DNA of 64,000 bases from Promethearchaeota archaeon (GCA_030606485.1 JAUWGH010000002.1:198192-262191); one strand, 5' to 3'; counted from the first letter of the stretch, positions 17,414 through 26,906 are shown. Notes: generated by a model not told the origin, from the letters alone. Numbers and translations are program-made.

Positions 17414-19084
17414 ATGGAAAATGTTGATTATTTCTTTCAAACTTTTAATGAAGTGCTTGGAGAAGATATTTTAACTTTTTTTGGAAGATTTTATGATTAT
17501 TTATCTGATTTATTTGTAGAGGCTTATATTAAATTAGAAAATGAGATTAAAAATGATGATTTTACAACTTATAAAAAAAATATTGAAAATATTTTTGAGG
17601 TCGTTTCATTAGGATTAAGAACAATTGGTGTTCCAAGAGATGAGATTATCTCATTTAAAAATGATTTTCTAAATTCGATTAAAGATAAATATGAAAATAT
17701 TGAGAAGTATAGTCAAATAGTAGATTTAATTTTACGACCGATTATAGAGGCTTCCCTTATTGAAATTATTATCCAATATTTTATAAGTAAAAACAAAACC
17801 CAACTTTTAAATCTCAATGTTTTCAATTTACTTCCAAGAGGATTTATAGAGAAAGTTGAGAATTTCAAAGAATCTTATGTTTCACCTACAATTACTGATT
17901 TTTTAAAAAGTGATAAAATTAAAAAGGAACCTACTCCTGTTTCAGTTGAAGTTAGGGAAATACCGGCAAGATATATTAAACCTGCAGAAAAAGCTATAAT
18001 GGTTCTTTTAGAAAAACTTAAACAACAAAGAATTGATAGTGAAATCATTCTACGTAAAGAGACTCCTATCGAAAACAAAGATGAAGCCACAGAGATTTTA
18101 AATAAAATTAGCAAAATTCGAGCTGAAGATCTCTCTCTTATTGAATCAACAGAAGTTAAACAACCAATCGAGGAAATTAAAATAAAAAAAACTTTAGATA
18201 TTGAAAGTGAAAAATTTATTGAATTTTTTGGTGATTTTCCTCAATTATCTTCAATTATTAGAAATAGTATAAAAATTAATATTGAAAATTTACAACAACA
18301 TAATTTTAAACAGTTTCAAGATTTAGAGACATTCTATTATTTCATATGTTCTTTAAAAATGATGGGGTTAAATTTACCTTATTCTAGAAACGAGATCGTT
18401 AATAGATTACAAAATTTTATCTCTAATAAAGTTTTTTGTGCAGGAATTGGTTCAGCCCCTGATCCTTTAAACGTTTTTTTTGGAACTGCAATTTTTTCCG
18501 AGTTTAATTTATTATCACATGAAAGCATTGACATCGGAAAGATAAAAAAATTTATTTTTGGAGAGCTTTCTGATTTTATTCCCTGGAAATTACATCTAAA
18601 TACATACTCTTTATTAACTCTTAAAATTTTAGAAAAAAATGGAGTTTCTACCCAAAAATATTCCCAATTAGAATCCAATTTATTAAAATATGATATCACA
18701 ACAGCTGAAGACTATTATCCAAATATTGATTTATTTGATAAAATTCTTTCTCTTAAACTATTAAATAATTTTGGTGATTTAAGCGATATTTCTCAAGAAT
18801 TTCTCAGACAACTCAAACAAAATATTACAATAAATGGATCTATTAATGACAATCTTACTGATACTGCTAAATTTTTGTTAATGGCATCTCTATTGAATTT
18901 AAATAATGAGATAAAAGATGAAATAAATAAAATAAAAAATTACATTCTAAATGAAACAATACTCTTTCATAATCCAAAAGGTCTTAAAAAGTTAAATTGG
19001 AATCTCGATAATCTTGGATATAAAATAGAAATTAGGATATTATACTGGGTTTTATTAGCACTCTCTCAATTCCCAAATAATTAA
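17414..19084 (+). CDS. Uncharacterised 556-residue helical protein, possible alpha/alpha-toroid domain
   Basis: The N-terminal 165 residues are helical and acidic. A charged linker (about 165-270) joins them to a C-terminal half of repeated helix pairs. In that half DLETFYYFICSLKMMGL, the turn CAGIGSAPDPLNVFFGTAIF and TAKFLLMASLLNL resemble the spacing of prenyltransferase/squalene-cyclase alpha/alpha-toroid repeats, which have glycine-rich turns before long helices. No zinc ligands of protein prenyltransferases were identified. It is divergent from the methyltransferase gene. The fold suggestion is weak. Confidence 0.4.
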   Translation: MENVDYFFQTFNEVLGEDILTFFGRFYDYLSDLFVEAYIKLENEIKNDDFTTYKKNIENIFEVVSLGLRTIGVPRDEIISFKNDFLNSIKDKYENIEKYSQIVDLILRPIIEASLIEIIIQYFISKNKTQLLNLNVFNLLPRGFIEKVENFKESYVSPTITDFLKSDKIKKEPTPVSVEVREIPARYIKPAEKAIMVLLEKLKQQRIDSEIILRKETPIENKDEATEILNKISKIRAEDLSLIESTEVKQPIEEIKIKKTLDIESEKFIEFFGDFPQLSSIIRNSIKINIENLQQHNFKQFQDLETFYYFICSLKMMGLNLPYSRNEIVNRLQNFISNKVFCAGIGSAPDPLNVFFGTAIFSEFNLLSHESIDIGKIKKFIFGELSDFIPWKLHLNTYSLLTLKILEKNGVSTQKYSQLESNLLKYDITTAEDYYPNIDLFDKILSLKLLNNFGDLSDISQEFLRQLKQNITINGSINDNLTDTAKFLLMASLLNLNNEIKDEINKIKNYILNETILFHNPKGLKKLNWNLDNLGYKIEIRILYWVLLALSQFPNN

Positions 19085-19108
19085 TCTTCTATCATCCATT
19101 TTTTCATC

Positions 19109-19714
19109 TTATATTTTTAAGATAGTTTTTATAAAATTTTGTGCTGTAGGTTTAATTCTTCCTTTCTTAACATTCATGTTCCAAATTTCAATAAATTTAT
19201 TGTTTTCCTTTAATTCTTCTACAACTTTCTTGCCAATTTTTACCCATTTTTTATTACTAATATATGGAGCATTATCTGAAATGCCTTTACAATATTCTTT
19301 TGCTTTTATCGCATAGAACATCTGGACATTGATTTTCAAATTAGATCTTCTTAGATTTAATACTTTAAATGTAAATGGAAATGTTCGACAAAACATAGGG
19401 CGTAAATTATAAATTTTGCACTTTTTTTTTTCATCTAAAAAGATACATGCCCCAGTAGATTTTTTTAATAGTCCAACAAAAGCGTTTCCTTTTTCAGTAA
19501 TTATCGGCGGAATTACCATTTTTTTAATAAAATCATTTGAGAAATTTTTTTCATAGATATAAAAACCCAAAATTTCTAAAATTTCATTAAAAGTTAAATT
19601 TAATCCTTTAGTTATTCTTAAAATATCAAGATAAGTTGCATTAACTATTGTTTTTTTATCGGAACAGCAATTCGCGCAATAAATACATCGAAATTTGAAA
19701 CGATCCTTTTGCAT
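19109..19714 (-). CDS. YkgJ-type cysteine-cluster protein
   Basis: The 201-residue protein carries the CxxCxxCC signature near the N-terminus (C10, C13, C16, C17 in CIYCANCC) and a second set around ACIFLDEKKKCKIYNLRP and MFCRTFPF. The pattern is that of the YkgJ family, putative zinc or Fe-S proteins often annotated as flagellin N-methylase-like; biochemical roles are known for only a few. Nothing in the context specifies the partner. The ATG start lies just before the Cys cluster, as in the family. Confidence 0.75.
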   Translation of the reverse strand: MQKDRFKFRCIYCANCCSDKKTIVNATYLDILRITKGLNLTFNEILEILGFYIYEKNFSNDFIKKMVIPPIITEKGNAFVGLLKKSTGACIFLDEKKKCKIYNLRPMFCRTFPFTFKVLNLRRSNLKINVQMFYAIKAKEYCKGISDNAPYISNKKWVKIGKKVVEELKENNKFIEIWNMNVKKGRIKPTAQNFIKTILKI

Positions 19715-19749
19715 TTTAATATAATAAAATAAGAAAGAATAGTTTTTAA

Positions 19750-20076
19750 TTAATCTAGAAATTCTTTTTTCAACATACTAATAATATCGTCGCGATCTGA
19801 ATTATCAATATTTTTTGCGTCTTTACCCATTGTATTATATCTATCAGGAGGTATATCATGAAATAATGATAAGATTAGGATTATGGCGTTCTCAACGAGC
19901 TTGTAGTTTTGGTACAAGTTCTCAATTTCTTTCTTTTTTTTCAAGAAACCCATTAAGTTTATGTAGGTTTGGTCTTCAAATACCTCTGTTTCTCTATCAG
20001 TTCTATCCTTTTTATTAAAGAATTTAAGAATTTGGTTATAAGCTTCCAGTTCTTTACCGCTGTTAATAGTACTCAA
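19750..20076 (-). CDS. Uncharacterised small helical protein (108 residues)
   Basis: No family recognised. The protein is highly charged and mostly helical, with a possible coiled-coil at FLKKKKEIENLYQNYKLVEN. It lies upstream of the YkgJ-type gene on the same strand with a 35-base gap, so cotranscription is likely. Confidence 0.5.
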   Translation of the reverse strand: MSTINSGKELEAYNQILKFFNKKDRTDRETEVFEDQTYINLMGFLKKKKEIENLYQNYKLVENAIILILSLFHDIPPDRYNTMGKDAKNIDNSDRDDIISMLKKEFLD

Positions 20077-20378
20077 ACCTTTTAATATTTTTTAATATTA
20101 TCGAAAATTACTTAATAATAAGTTCTTATATTTCAAATTTTTAAAACTCCTAAAAAAAAAATATAATATGCTCATATTATGTTCTGTGGGTTGAAATTCT
20201 TCATAACGATTCTATTTTTGTCGTATGGTTTTCTTACTGCTTGGAAGTTTGTTATTTTTGTCGGTACATATAAAAATTAAATCTTTTAAAATTGCTCTTA
20301 TTGGTATCTAATTATTAAAAAAACATTTTTTTTCAAAATAGTAACCTTTAATTAATTTCTAAGCTAATTTTTAAAAAA
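20077..20378. other. Intergenic region of about 300 bases, nothing recognised
   Basis: This divergent spacer holds promoters of both flanking genes and long A and T runs. A less A-rich island near 20180-20265 does not fold as a tRNA and has no ORF I can support. Confidence 0.4.
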
Positions 20379-21218
20379 ATGGAATCAGAAACTAATAAGA
20401 AAAAAATAAAGTATCATAGTATCTTTCTTTATGCAATAAGTTTTTTTCTAATTTATTTTGTTTCATTTGGTATTCCAGGAATTATATTATGTACATTTAT
20501 CAATTTTTTTTTAATTCCTAAAGTATTTAATGCTTCAAATTTTCTGGATCTTTTTACGAATCTAGACTCTCTTATTATTTTAATTTTTACTCCAATAATT
20601 ATAATTGTTTGTTATTTATTACATTTATTCATAATAGCAATCAATTTAAAGATAGTTTTTTATTATACAGAAAAAAAGGAGCCTACTAGAGATGGTATAA
20701 TTCCAAGAGATTTCCCTAATAAAGCCTTAAAGTTTTATCATGTAAGATCATTTATATTAAAGTATCCGAAATGGGCTTTTTCAAAAAGTCCATTCCCTTG
20801 GCTTACCATTAAATTATTTAATTTTATTGGTGCAAACCAGATGGGAAAAGGCACAACACTTGAAGAACAAGTTGTTGGTGATAAATTAATTAAAACGGGA
20901 AAAAATTGCTATTTTGGAGTAAATAGTGCTTTAGCTAGCCATTTAGTAGAAGGGATTTCTGGAAATGTAAATTTCTTTACTATTAAAATAGGAAATAATG
21001 TTACATTTTCAGCATTTGGAATGGCAGGTCCAGGCACGGAGATAGGTGATAACGTAGCCATGCTTCCAATTTCTGCTGCGCCAAAGCATAACCAATTGAG
21101 AAGTAATAATTATTATTTTGGATTACCCGTAAGAAAAATATTTAAAAAAAAAATAAAAGAATGTACTGGATTAACCGAAGACCAAATCATAATCAAAAAG
21201 AAATCAAGAGATGCATAA
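20379..21218 (+). CDS. Membrane-anchored left-handed beta-helix protein, copy 1
   Basis: The 279-residue protein has two N-terminal hydrophobic segments (about 15-45 and 62-92), an amphipathic linker, and a C-terminal region from about residue 165 with hexapeptide-like turns (VVGDKLIKTGKNCYFG, IKIGNNVTF, TEIGDNVAM) ending YYFGLPVRKIFKK. This resembles acetyl/acyltransferases with left-handed beta-helix (LbH) modules such as the terminal domain of some peptide synthetases. It retains fewer clear coils than copies 2 and 3. First of three tandem homologues; the stop overlaps the next start by 8 bases, so translation may be coupled. Substrate unknown. Confidence 0.65.
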   Translation: MESETNKKKIKYHSIFLYAISFFLIYFVSFGIPGIILCTFINFFLIPKVFNASNFLDLFTNLDSLIILIFTPIIIIVCYLLHLFIIAINLKIVFYYTEKKEPTRDGIIPRDFPNKALKFYHVRSFILKYPKWAFSKSPFPWLTIKLFNFIGANQMGKGTTLEEQVVGDKLIKTGKNCYFGVNSALASHLVEGISGNVNFFTIKIGNNVTFSAFGMAGPGTEIGDNVAMLPISAAPKHNQLRSNNYYFGLPVRKIFKKKIKECTGLTEDQIIIKKKSRDA

Positions 21219-22089
21219 AGATATGAAAGAATCTACGGAATCTACGGAATCTACGGAATCTATGGAATTAACTATTGACGTTCTTACAGGAAGCGGAATG
21301 CCTAAGGATGCTTTGAAATTTTTATGGCTTTATATTCCGATTATCTGGTTTGCCGGAACAATAACTTTAATACAATTCACATCCTTTTGGAAGGATTTTT
21401 TTGGTATACCTATACTTTTTTACTTATTATTACCATTTGTGATATTTGGCGATATTTATATCTTCCTTGGTTGCTCATTGTTTTTTACTAAACTATTATT
21501 AATTTTTATAAATCTTATTCATAAACCAAAAGAAGGAATTTTTCATATTAGAGAAGATAGAAGAGTTTATCTTTTTTGGTGTATCAGAAAATTACTAAAA
21601 AAATTTGTAATATGGTTTGCAAGAAATACCCCTCTCCCATATGTTGATACTATAGCTTTTAGATGTTTGGGAGTGAAAGTGAATTTTTCAAATTCAATAT
21701 TAGACAGCTGGTTAGATTTAGAATTTATTGAAGCTGGAAAAAAGGTTTTTATTGGACAAGGTTCAACGGTTTGTAGTGGCATCGTTGTTGGAAATTATTT
21801 AATAATAAAAAAAATAATATTTGAAGATCTCGCTATAGTTGGGGGTCAATCTGTTGTTTCTCCAGGAACAATTATCCGAAAAAACGCAATATTGGGTGCT
21901 GCATCAATTACTAGCTTTAACCAAGAATTAGAAAAAGATTGGGTATATATGGGTATTCCAGCAAGAAAATTTAAACTAAATAAATATGCCGAAAGTAATA
22001 GAGAGATTATTATAAAAAAGGACGTCGAATTAAAAGAGACATCTATAGTTAAATATGAAAAAATAGAAAATAAAGAAGGTGAAAAATAA
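21211..22089 (+). CDS. Membrane-anchored left-handed beta-helix protein, copy 2
   Basis: This 292-residue protein has the same plan as its neighbours: two hydrophobic segments near residues 45-105, a basic linker (RKLLKKFVIWFARNTPLPY) and an LbH region with turns FIGQGSTVCSGIVVG, AIVGGQSVVSPGTIIRK and NAILGAASIT, closing with WVYMGIPARKFK. The closing motif is typical of hexapeptide acyltransferases. Its N-terminus carries a Ser-Thr-Glu tandem repeat absent from the other copies. The ATG at 21211 overlaps copy 1; the ATG at 21223 would avoid most of the overlap. No catalytic His of classical LbH acetyltransferases could be fixed. Confidence 0.65.
   Translation: MHKDMKESTESTESTESMELTIDVLTGSGMPKDALKFLWLYIPIIWFAGTITLIQFTSFWKDFFGIPILFYLLLPFVIFGDIYIFLGCSLFFTKLLLIFINLIHKPKEGIFHIREDRRVYLFWCIRKLLKKFVIWFARNTPLPYVDTIAFRCLGVKVNFSNSILDSWLDLEFIEAGKKVFIGQGSTVCSGIVVGNYLIIKKIIFEDLAIVGGQSVVSPGTIIRKNAILGAASITSFNQELEKDWVYMGIPARKFKLNKYAESNREIIIKKDVELKETSIVKYEKIENKEGEK
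21229..21264. repeat. Four tandem 9-bp units (GAATCTACG) in coding sequence
   Basis: The unit GAATCTACG occurs three times followed by a fourth with one change (GAATCTATG), encoding Glu-Ser-Thr repeats. Because the unit is three codons long, gain or loss of copies would keep the frame and only change the length of the N-terminal tail. Confidence 0.85.
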
Positions 22090-22112
22090 CGGCGACTCCT
22101 ATATCTTTAAAA

Positions 22113-22919
22113 ATGGCTCCTTTTACGGCAAGTGTTATAGCTAAAAAGAGATATTTTATTATATATTTTATTTTAATATGGGGGAGTTGCATTCCTCCCA
22201 TTTTACAATTTTGGTTTTTTTGGAAAATTCTAAATATTAATGAATTATTATTTTTTGCTCTTTTGCCATTAGAATTTCTTCTTTTTTATTTAATTTTAGT
22301 TTTTAGTTCAATATTTTTTGCAAAAATAATCTTAATTTATGTAAATTTATTTCATAAACCTCGAGAAGGTGTGTTCAAAAGAGATCCTAAAAATAGAGAT
22401 TATTGTTATTGGAGCCTTCGATCAATGATTATAAAATGGCCAGCATGGATAAGTCATTCATTCCCCGTTCCTTGGCATGATGTAATTTTAATGAAAGTAT
22501 TTGGAGTAAAAACAAATTTTTCAAATATAACTTTTGATGGATGGGTAAATTGTGAATTTATTGAATTTGGAAGTAATATATCGGTTGGTCAAGCTGCGAT
22601 AATATTATCTTCAATGATTATTGGCGATTATCTAATCATTAAAAAAGTAAAAATAGGAGACAATGTAATCATTGGCTCGCATTCAGTCATTTCACCTGGA
22701 ACAATTATTGGAAAAGATTGTATCCTTTCTGCATTTTCTTATACTATGGTTGACCAAGAATTAGAAGAAGGTTGGGTTTATATAGGAGTTCCAGCAAAAA
22801 AATATAAAGAAAATAAATTTATAAAAACTGAAAAAGATTTAAAGATTAAAAAAAAATTAAAGGAATCAGAAAAATGGGATAGTTTCATCGAAAAAAGAGA
22901 GAGTATTACTTCAAAATAA
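22113..22919 (+). CDS. Membrane-anchored left-handed beta-helix protein, copy 3
   Basis: The 268-residue protein is a clear homologue of copy 2: two hydrophobic segments (about 14-35 and 44-80), a linker RSMIIKWPAWISHSFPVPW, and LbH coils ISVGQAAIILSSMIIG, VIIGSHSVISPGTIIG and CILSAFSYTMV, closing with WVYIGVPAKKYK. It follows copy 2 after 23 bases, and the three genes probably form one operon. The repeated arrangement suggests subunits of one membrane-associated complex or enzymes acting on related envelope substrates. Confidence 0.65.
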   Translation: MAPFTASVIAKKRYFIIYFILIWGSCIPPILQFWFFWKILNINELLFFALLPLEFLLFYLILVFSSIFFAKIILIYVNLFHKPREGVFKRDPKNRDYCYWSLRSMIIKWPAWISHSFPVPWHDVILMKVFGVKTNFSNITFDGWVNCEFIEFGSNISVGQAAIILSSMIIGDYLIIKKVKIGDNVIIGSHSVISPGTIIGKDCILSAFSYTMVDQELEEGWVYIGVPAKKYKENKFIKTEKDLKIKKKLKESEKWDSFIEKRESITSK

Positions 22920-22962
22920 GAAAAAATTAAGATAAATTAAATTAAAAAAAATCCTCTATAAG

Positions 22963-23943
22963 TTAATCTAATTCCTTTGGAATATATCCATAGGTTTCTT
23001 TAAATTTGGTTTTAACATCTTCAAGAGTATATACTTGAGATTGACCCCCCATTGATTGAACAATAAAAGAACCGATAACGGATCCTAATTTACAAGCATC
23101 TTCTAAAGACATTCCCTTGACTAATCCCGATAAAAAACCAGAACGATAGCCATCCCCTGCTCCCGTTGGATCAATAACTTTATCAACATGAGCACAAGAA
23201 ATTACAGAATTAATGTTTTGCTCCTTAGAATGTACAAAAGAACCTTTTTCACCTTTTGTTATTATTACAATTGGTACCAAATCAAAAAGTTCTTCTTTAG
23301 ATAATTGAGTTTTTTCTTTTATAATATCAAATTCATTTTCATTAGAAATTAAAATTTTAGCTTTCCTAATGACCCTGATCAAATCCACAGAAGAAAACAA
23401 TGGAAGGACTTGTCCGGGATCAAACATGAAAGGTATATTTAATTCTTCTAATTCTTCTGCAAAATGAACCATAGCAGGAACATTCTGAACTGAATTGATA
23501 GCAAAAAAGTAGTTGTTAGGATCTTTAATTTTAGATTTTAGTGAAAACTCAACATTTTTATCTAGAGCTCCGCCATGAAAGGTTATCATTTGATTTTTTG
23601 AATTATCATTTACGACAAAACATGCTGCAGTATATAAATCATCGTATATTTCAATAATTTGATTTATATTATCAAATTTATCTAAATGCTGTTTATAACC
23701 TAGACTTATAAAATCCTTTCCGACGGAACCACATATATCACAATGAACACCCAATTTACTAATATGATAAGAAATATTGCCTGCAGTCCCTCCGAATTGA
23801 CAAACCCTAGAACTGGCAGTTACAACTGATTGATATTTTCGATTCTCTACATCAATACTAACAGCATCTAGGAAGTTTTTATCGAAATCCATAATATGAT
23901 CATATGCAATAGAACCTAAAACCAGAATTTTTTTCTTGTTCAT
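22963..23943 (-). CDS. PfkB-family carbohydrate/nucleoside kinase
   Basis: The 326-residue product has the PfkB/ribokinase marks: an N-terminal VLGSIAYDHIM strand, the GGTAGNISYHISKLG loop and the C-terminal anion-hole signature DPTGAGDGYRSGFLSG with catalytic base Asp264. The NQMITFHGG segment resembles archaeal nucleoside kinases and bacterial adenosine-kinase-like proteins more than sugar kinases. Phosphoryl transfer from ATP to a ribonucleoside or sugar is likely; the exact substrate is open. It is convergent with the LbH operon. Confidence 0.82.
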   Translation of the reverse strand: MNKKKILVLGSIAYDHIMDFDKNFLDAVSIDVENRKYQSVVTASSRVCQFGGTAGNISYHISKLGVHCDICGSVGKDFISLGYKQHLDKFDNINQIIEIYDDLYTAACFVVNDNSKNQMITFHGGALDKNVEFSLKSKIKDPNNYFFAINSVQNVPAMVHFAEELEELNIPFMFDPGQVLPLFSSVDLIRVIRKAKILISNENEFDIIKEKTQLSKEELFDLVPIVIITKGEKGSFVHSKEQNINSVISCAHVDKVIDPTGAGDGYRSGFLSGLVKGMSLEDACKLGSVIGSFIVQSMGGQSQVYTLEDVKTKFKETYGYIPKELD

Positions 23944-24171
23944 ACTTATTTCTAAATTAAAAATAATTAATATTAAAAATTAATCTTACGTTCAATCTAA
24001 AAAAAAGAAGTAGAAATTAAAATTTAATATATATAATTTCGGATTTCTTTATTTTTTTTTATCTTTTCTATTTTTACATATAGTATTCAAATATGATTTA
24101 TATAAGATTAATATTAACAGCATTAATTCAAAATCAAAAGACATAAAAGATTTCTAATTTTTTCTTACTCA

Positions 24172-25602
24172 ATGGTTGATGATCAACAAGACTTTGACAA
24201 ATTTGATACTTTATTCCATCCTAAACATATAGCTTTTATTGGAGCTTCAGAAAAATCCGCTCTCGGATCTATGCTTTTTTTGAGATCTTTTAAAAACTCT
24301 CAATGGTCAGAAACTTTTTATCCAATTAACCCAAGAAGTGAAAAAATTCTTGATTGGAAATGTTATCCCTCTGTTCTAGATGTTCCATATCCTATTGATA
24401 CGGCTTATATTTCCACAAAGATAAAATATATCCCAAAAATAATGAAGGAATGTGTTGATAAAAGAATTCCTTGGGTGATAATTTTTTCCTCTGGATTTTC
24501 TGAGACAGGAGATCCTGAGAGAAAAAAATTAGAAAGGGAAATAGTTGAGATAATTAAAAGAACTGATACAAGAGTTATCGGCCCCAATTGTTTAGGACCT
24601 TTTAATGGAGAAACGGGGATGGCTTTTACTTTTTCTACTCCATTTGGAGTTCCTGGCTCAGTTTCTTTTATGAGCCAATCTGGAGGGCACCTCACTCAAT
24701 TAGTTGATGTGGGTTTCAAACGTGATTTGCGATTTCGATATGGTGTTTCATTCGGTAATCAGATAGATTTAAATTGTTTAGATTTCTTAAGGCATTTCCG
24801 TAGAGATATTAAAACAAAAGTAATTGCTATATATTTAGAATCTTTTGGATCCGCAGATGGTCATGAATTTTATTTGGAATTAAGAAAGACAACCAAAACT
24901 AAGCCAGTTATAATTTGGAAAGGTGGATTTACAGAAGATGGTTCTCGTGCGGCCTTTTCACATACAGGAGCTATAGCTTCAAATCAAAAATTATGGGATT
25001 CAATGGTAAAGCAAACAGGGGCAATCTTAGTAAAAAATAATGATGAATTTTGGAATATAATAAAAACTATAGAATTATTATTTTCAAATCATCTTCCTAA
25101 TGGAAGAAATGTAGGAATTATCACCCCTGGTGGTGGATTATCGGTAAATGTTACTGATTTATTTGCATTTCACAATCTAAAGGTTCCTATGTTAACACCG
25201 AGGTCTCAAGAAAAAATTGCAAATATTCTGCCAGATGTTAATGTGAATATCAAGAATCCGATAGACTTAGGGGCTTCCGGGTTTGTCGTAGATATTTTTG
25301 CAGATTGTATAGAGATTGTAGTTGATGACCCAAATATTGATATAGTTATCGTTCCATTATGGCCAGATCATTTGTATCGACATGTTTTCAATAGAATGAT
25401 TAAAATTCAAAAAAGAATTTCAAAACCATTTGCTTTTTGCCTGCCTAGCATTGCAGATTCTATTGAAATGGCAAAAAGATTTAATGGTGTTAAGAAAAAA
25501 TTACATAAAAACCGTGTTCTTTACTTCTTTTCTTTAAAAGAGGCTGCAAAAAGTATTTCTTTATTTTGTGATTATTGTGATTATTTAAATTTTGGAAGAT
25601 AA
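24172..25602 (+). CDS. NDP-forming acyl-CoA synthetase, alpha-type subunit
   Basis: The 476 residues match the CoA-binding and ligase alpha region of ADP-forming acetyl/acyl-CoA synthetases: HIAFIGASEK, FYPINPRSEKILDWKCYPS, RVIGPNCLGPFNGE, SFMSQSGGH and the phosphohistidine segment AAFSHTGAI with His264. The ATP-grasp beta domain is missing and no separate beta subunit is adjacent, so activity needs a partner; the full-length fusion at 29639-31825 carries its own. The last 22 bases overlap the end of the GH4 gene on the other strand. A TATA-like GATTTATATAAG lies at 24095-24106. Confidence 0.85.
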   Translation: MVDDQQDFDKFDTLFHPKHIAFIGASEKSALGSMLFLRSFKNSQWSETFYPINPRSEKILDWKCYPSVLDVPYPIDTAYISTKIKYIPKIMKECVDKRIPWVIIFSSGFSETGDPERKKLEREIVEIIKRTDTRVIGPNCLGPFNGETGMAFTFSTPFGVPGSVSFMSQSGGHLTQLVDVGFKRDLRFRYGVSFGNQIDLNCLDFLRHFRRDIKTKVIAIYLESFGSADGHEFYLELRKTTKTKPVIIWKGGFTEDGSRAAFSHTGAIASNQKLWDSMVKQTGAILVKNNDEFWNIIKTIELLFSNHLPNGRNVGIITPGGGLSVNVTDLFAFHNLKVPMLTPRSQEKIANILPDVNVNIKNPIDLGASGFVVDIFADCIEIVVDDPNIDIVIVPLWPDHLYRHVFNRMIKIQKRISKPFAFCLPSIADSIEMAKRFNGVKKKLHKNRVLYFFSLKEAAKSISLFCDYCDYLNFGR

Positions 25603-26906
25603 TCTTTTTGCAGCTCAACCATTTCGTTAAATATTGATTCAGCCATTTCGGCATTTCCCACATTTGGATCGATGGTTAGACATTGTAATGCAATTTCACG
25701 GGATCTTTTCATGATAGCATCAATACATAAATCCTGTACACATGCTTCGATACGAAGTAATGCTGCTATACCTTTAGGCAAATTACCGATTTTTATACCA
25801 TGAACCCCATCACCATCAATCCACACAGGTCCTTCGATTATTAAATCTTGAGGTAAATTATCTATAAATCCATCATTCGGTATATTTACTGAACTTTCAT
25901 AACTCTTTTTGCCTGTAATAATTGCTTCAATTATCGGAATCGCACGCTCACCAGTAGAATGTTTTGGTAATAACCTCATCCTTTTAAATGTTCCTTTTTT
26001 AAAACGTCTATGAAATCTCATAATGCGATCGTAAATTGCCTTTCCGCCTTGGTCGGTATGATCAATCCAATCAATCATATCTTGAGTTTCTGTAAATTCC
26101 TCTCCAAATTGTAGATACTCACCTAGATGATTATCACAAGCATAAGAGAAGTATCCAAATCTCTTAAATACCTCAAATGTTAATTCAGAATATTCAAATC
26201 GATTTTTAACCTTATTAAGATATTTCAACGCTTTATTATTAAATTCAGGCATTAAACTTTTACCAGTTTTGAAATCCTCTAACCCAATTAAAAACCCAAA
26301 GTGATTTAATCCAACAGCAGTTATTTTGAAATCTTCGATTTTTTTATTAAACATCTTAGGGAGAAATCTATTTAAATAACCAATTTGATGACATAGACCA
26401 ATAAATTTCAGATTTTTCGTGCTTCTTTTAATTGCTAAACATACCCTTGACATAGGATTTGAGAAATTAATAAAAAATGCATTAGGACAAATCTTTTCAA
26501 CGTCTTTTACAATTTCTATGATCGGTGGAATTATTCTGAATGCGTGAAAAGTCCCTCCAGGACCTCCACATTCCCCCAGAATCTGGGTTGAGCCATGATT
26601 TCTCGGTATTTCATAATCTTGTCTCCATAATTCCATTCGATCACCAACTTCAATGGAATTTATAACAAAATTAGCACCTTTAAGAGATTTTTGACGATTT
26701 GTTGTACGCTCTATGATAAAATTCTTTCTCAATTTTTCATTTTCATCGATTATCAAATCATAGATTATTTCTAATTTCTCTTTATCAATATCGTGTAATA
26801 TAATTGTTGAACCTTGTAAAATTTCGCTTGAAAAGATATCAGTAAGCATAGAAGGACCAAATGAAGTACTTCCTGCTCCAATTAATACAATACGATAATT
26901 CCCCAT
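25581..26906 (-). CDS. Glycoside hydrolase family 4 protein (NAD- and metal-dependent)
   Basis: The 441-residue protein has the GH4 layout: an N-terminal Rossmann strand IVLIGAGSTSFGPSM, GECGGPGGTFHAFRIIPP, NFSNPMSR, then the metal ligands Cys172 in GLCHQIGY and His202 in GLNHFGFL. GH4 enzymes (alpha-galactosidase, alpha-glucosidase, 6-phospho-glycosidases, alpha-glucuronidase) use an NAD-mediated redox mechanism with Mn. Substrate specificity cannot be read with confidence. It overlaps by 22 bases, tail-to-tail, with the acyl-CoA synthetase alpha gene, and no sugar transporter is adjacent. Confidence 0.85.
   Translation of the reverse strand: MGNYRIVLIGAGSTSFGPSMLTDIFSSEILQGSTIILHDIDKEKLEIIYDLIIDENEKLRKNFIIERTTNRQKSLKGANFVINSIEVGDRMELWRQDYEIPRNHGSTQILGECGGPGGTFHAFRIIPPIIEIVKDVEKICPNAFFINFSNPMSRVCLAIKRSTKNLKFIGLCHQIGYLNRFLPKMFNKKIEDFKITAVGLNHFGFLIGLEDFKTGKSLMPEFNNKALKYLNKVKNRFEYSELTFEVFKRFGYFSYACDNHLGEYLQFGEEFTETQDMIDWIDHTDQGGKAIYDRIMRFHRRFKKGTFKRMRLLPKHSTGERAIPIIEAIITGKKSYESSVNIPNDGFIDNLPQDLIIEGPVWIDGDGVHGIKIGNLPKGIAALLRIEACVQDLCIDAIMKRSREIALQCLTIDPNVGNAEMAESIFNEMVELQKDYLPKFK

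Noticed and set aside
20077-20378. tRNA or small RNA in the less A-rich island near 20180-20265
   Set aside because: No cloverleaf with T-loop GGTTCGA-type sequence and no C/D box pair found by eye.
24405-24695. 96-codon minus-strand ORF inside the acyl-CoA synthetase alpha gene
   Set aside because: Antisense to conserved family motifs and no start context.
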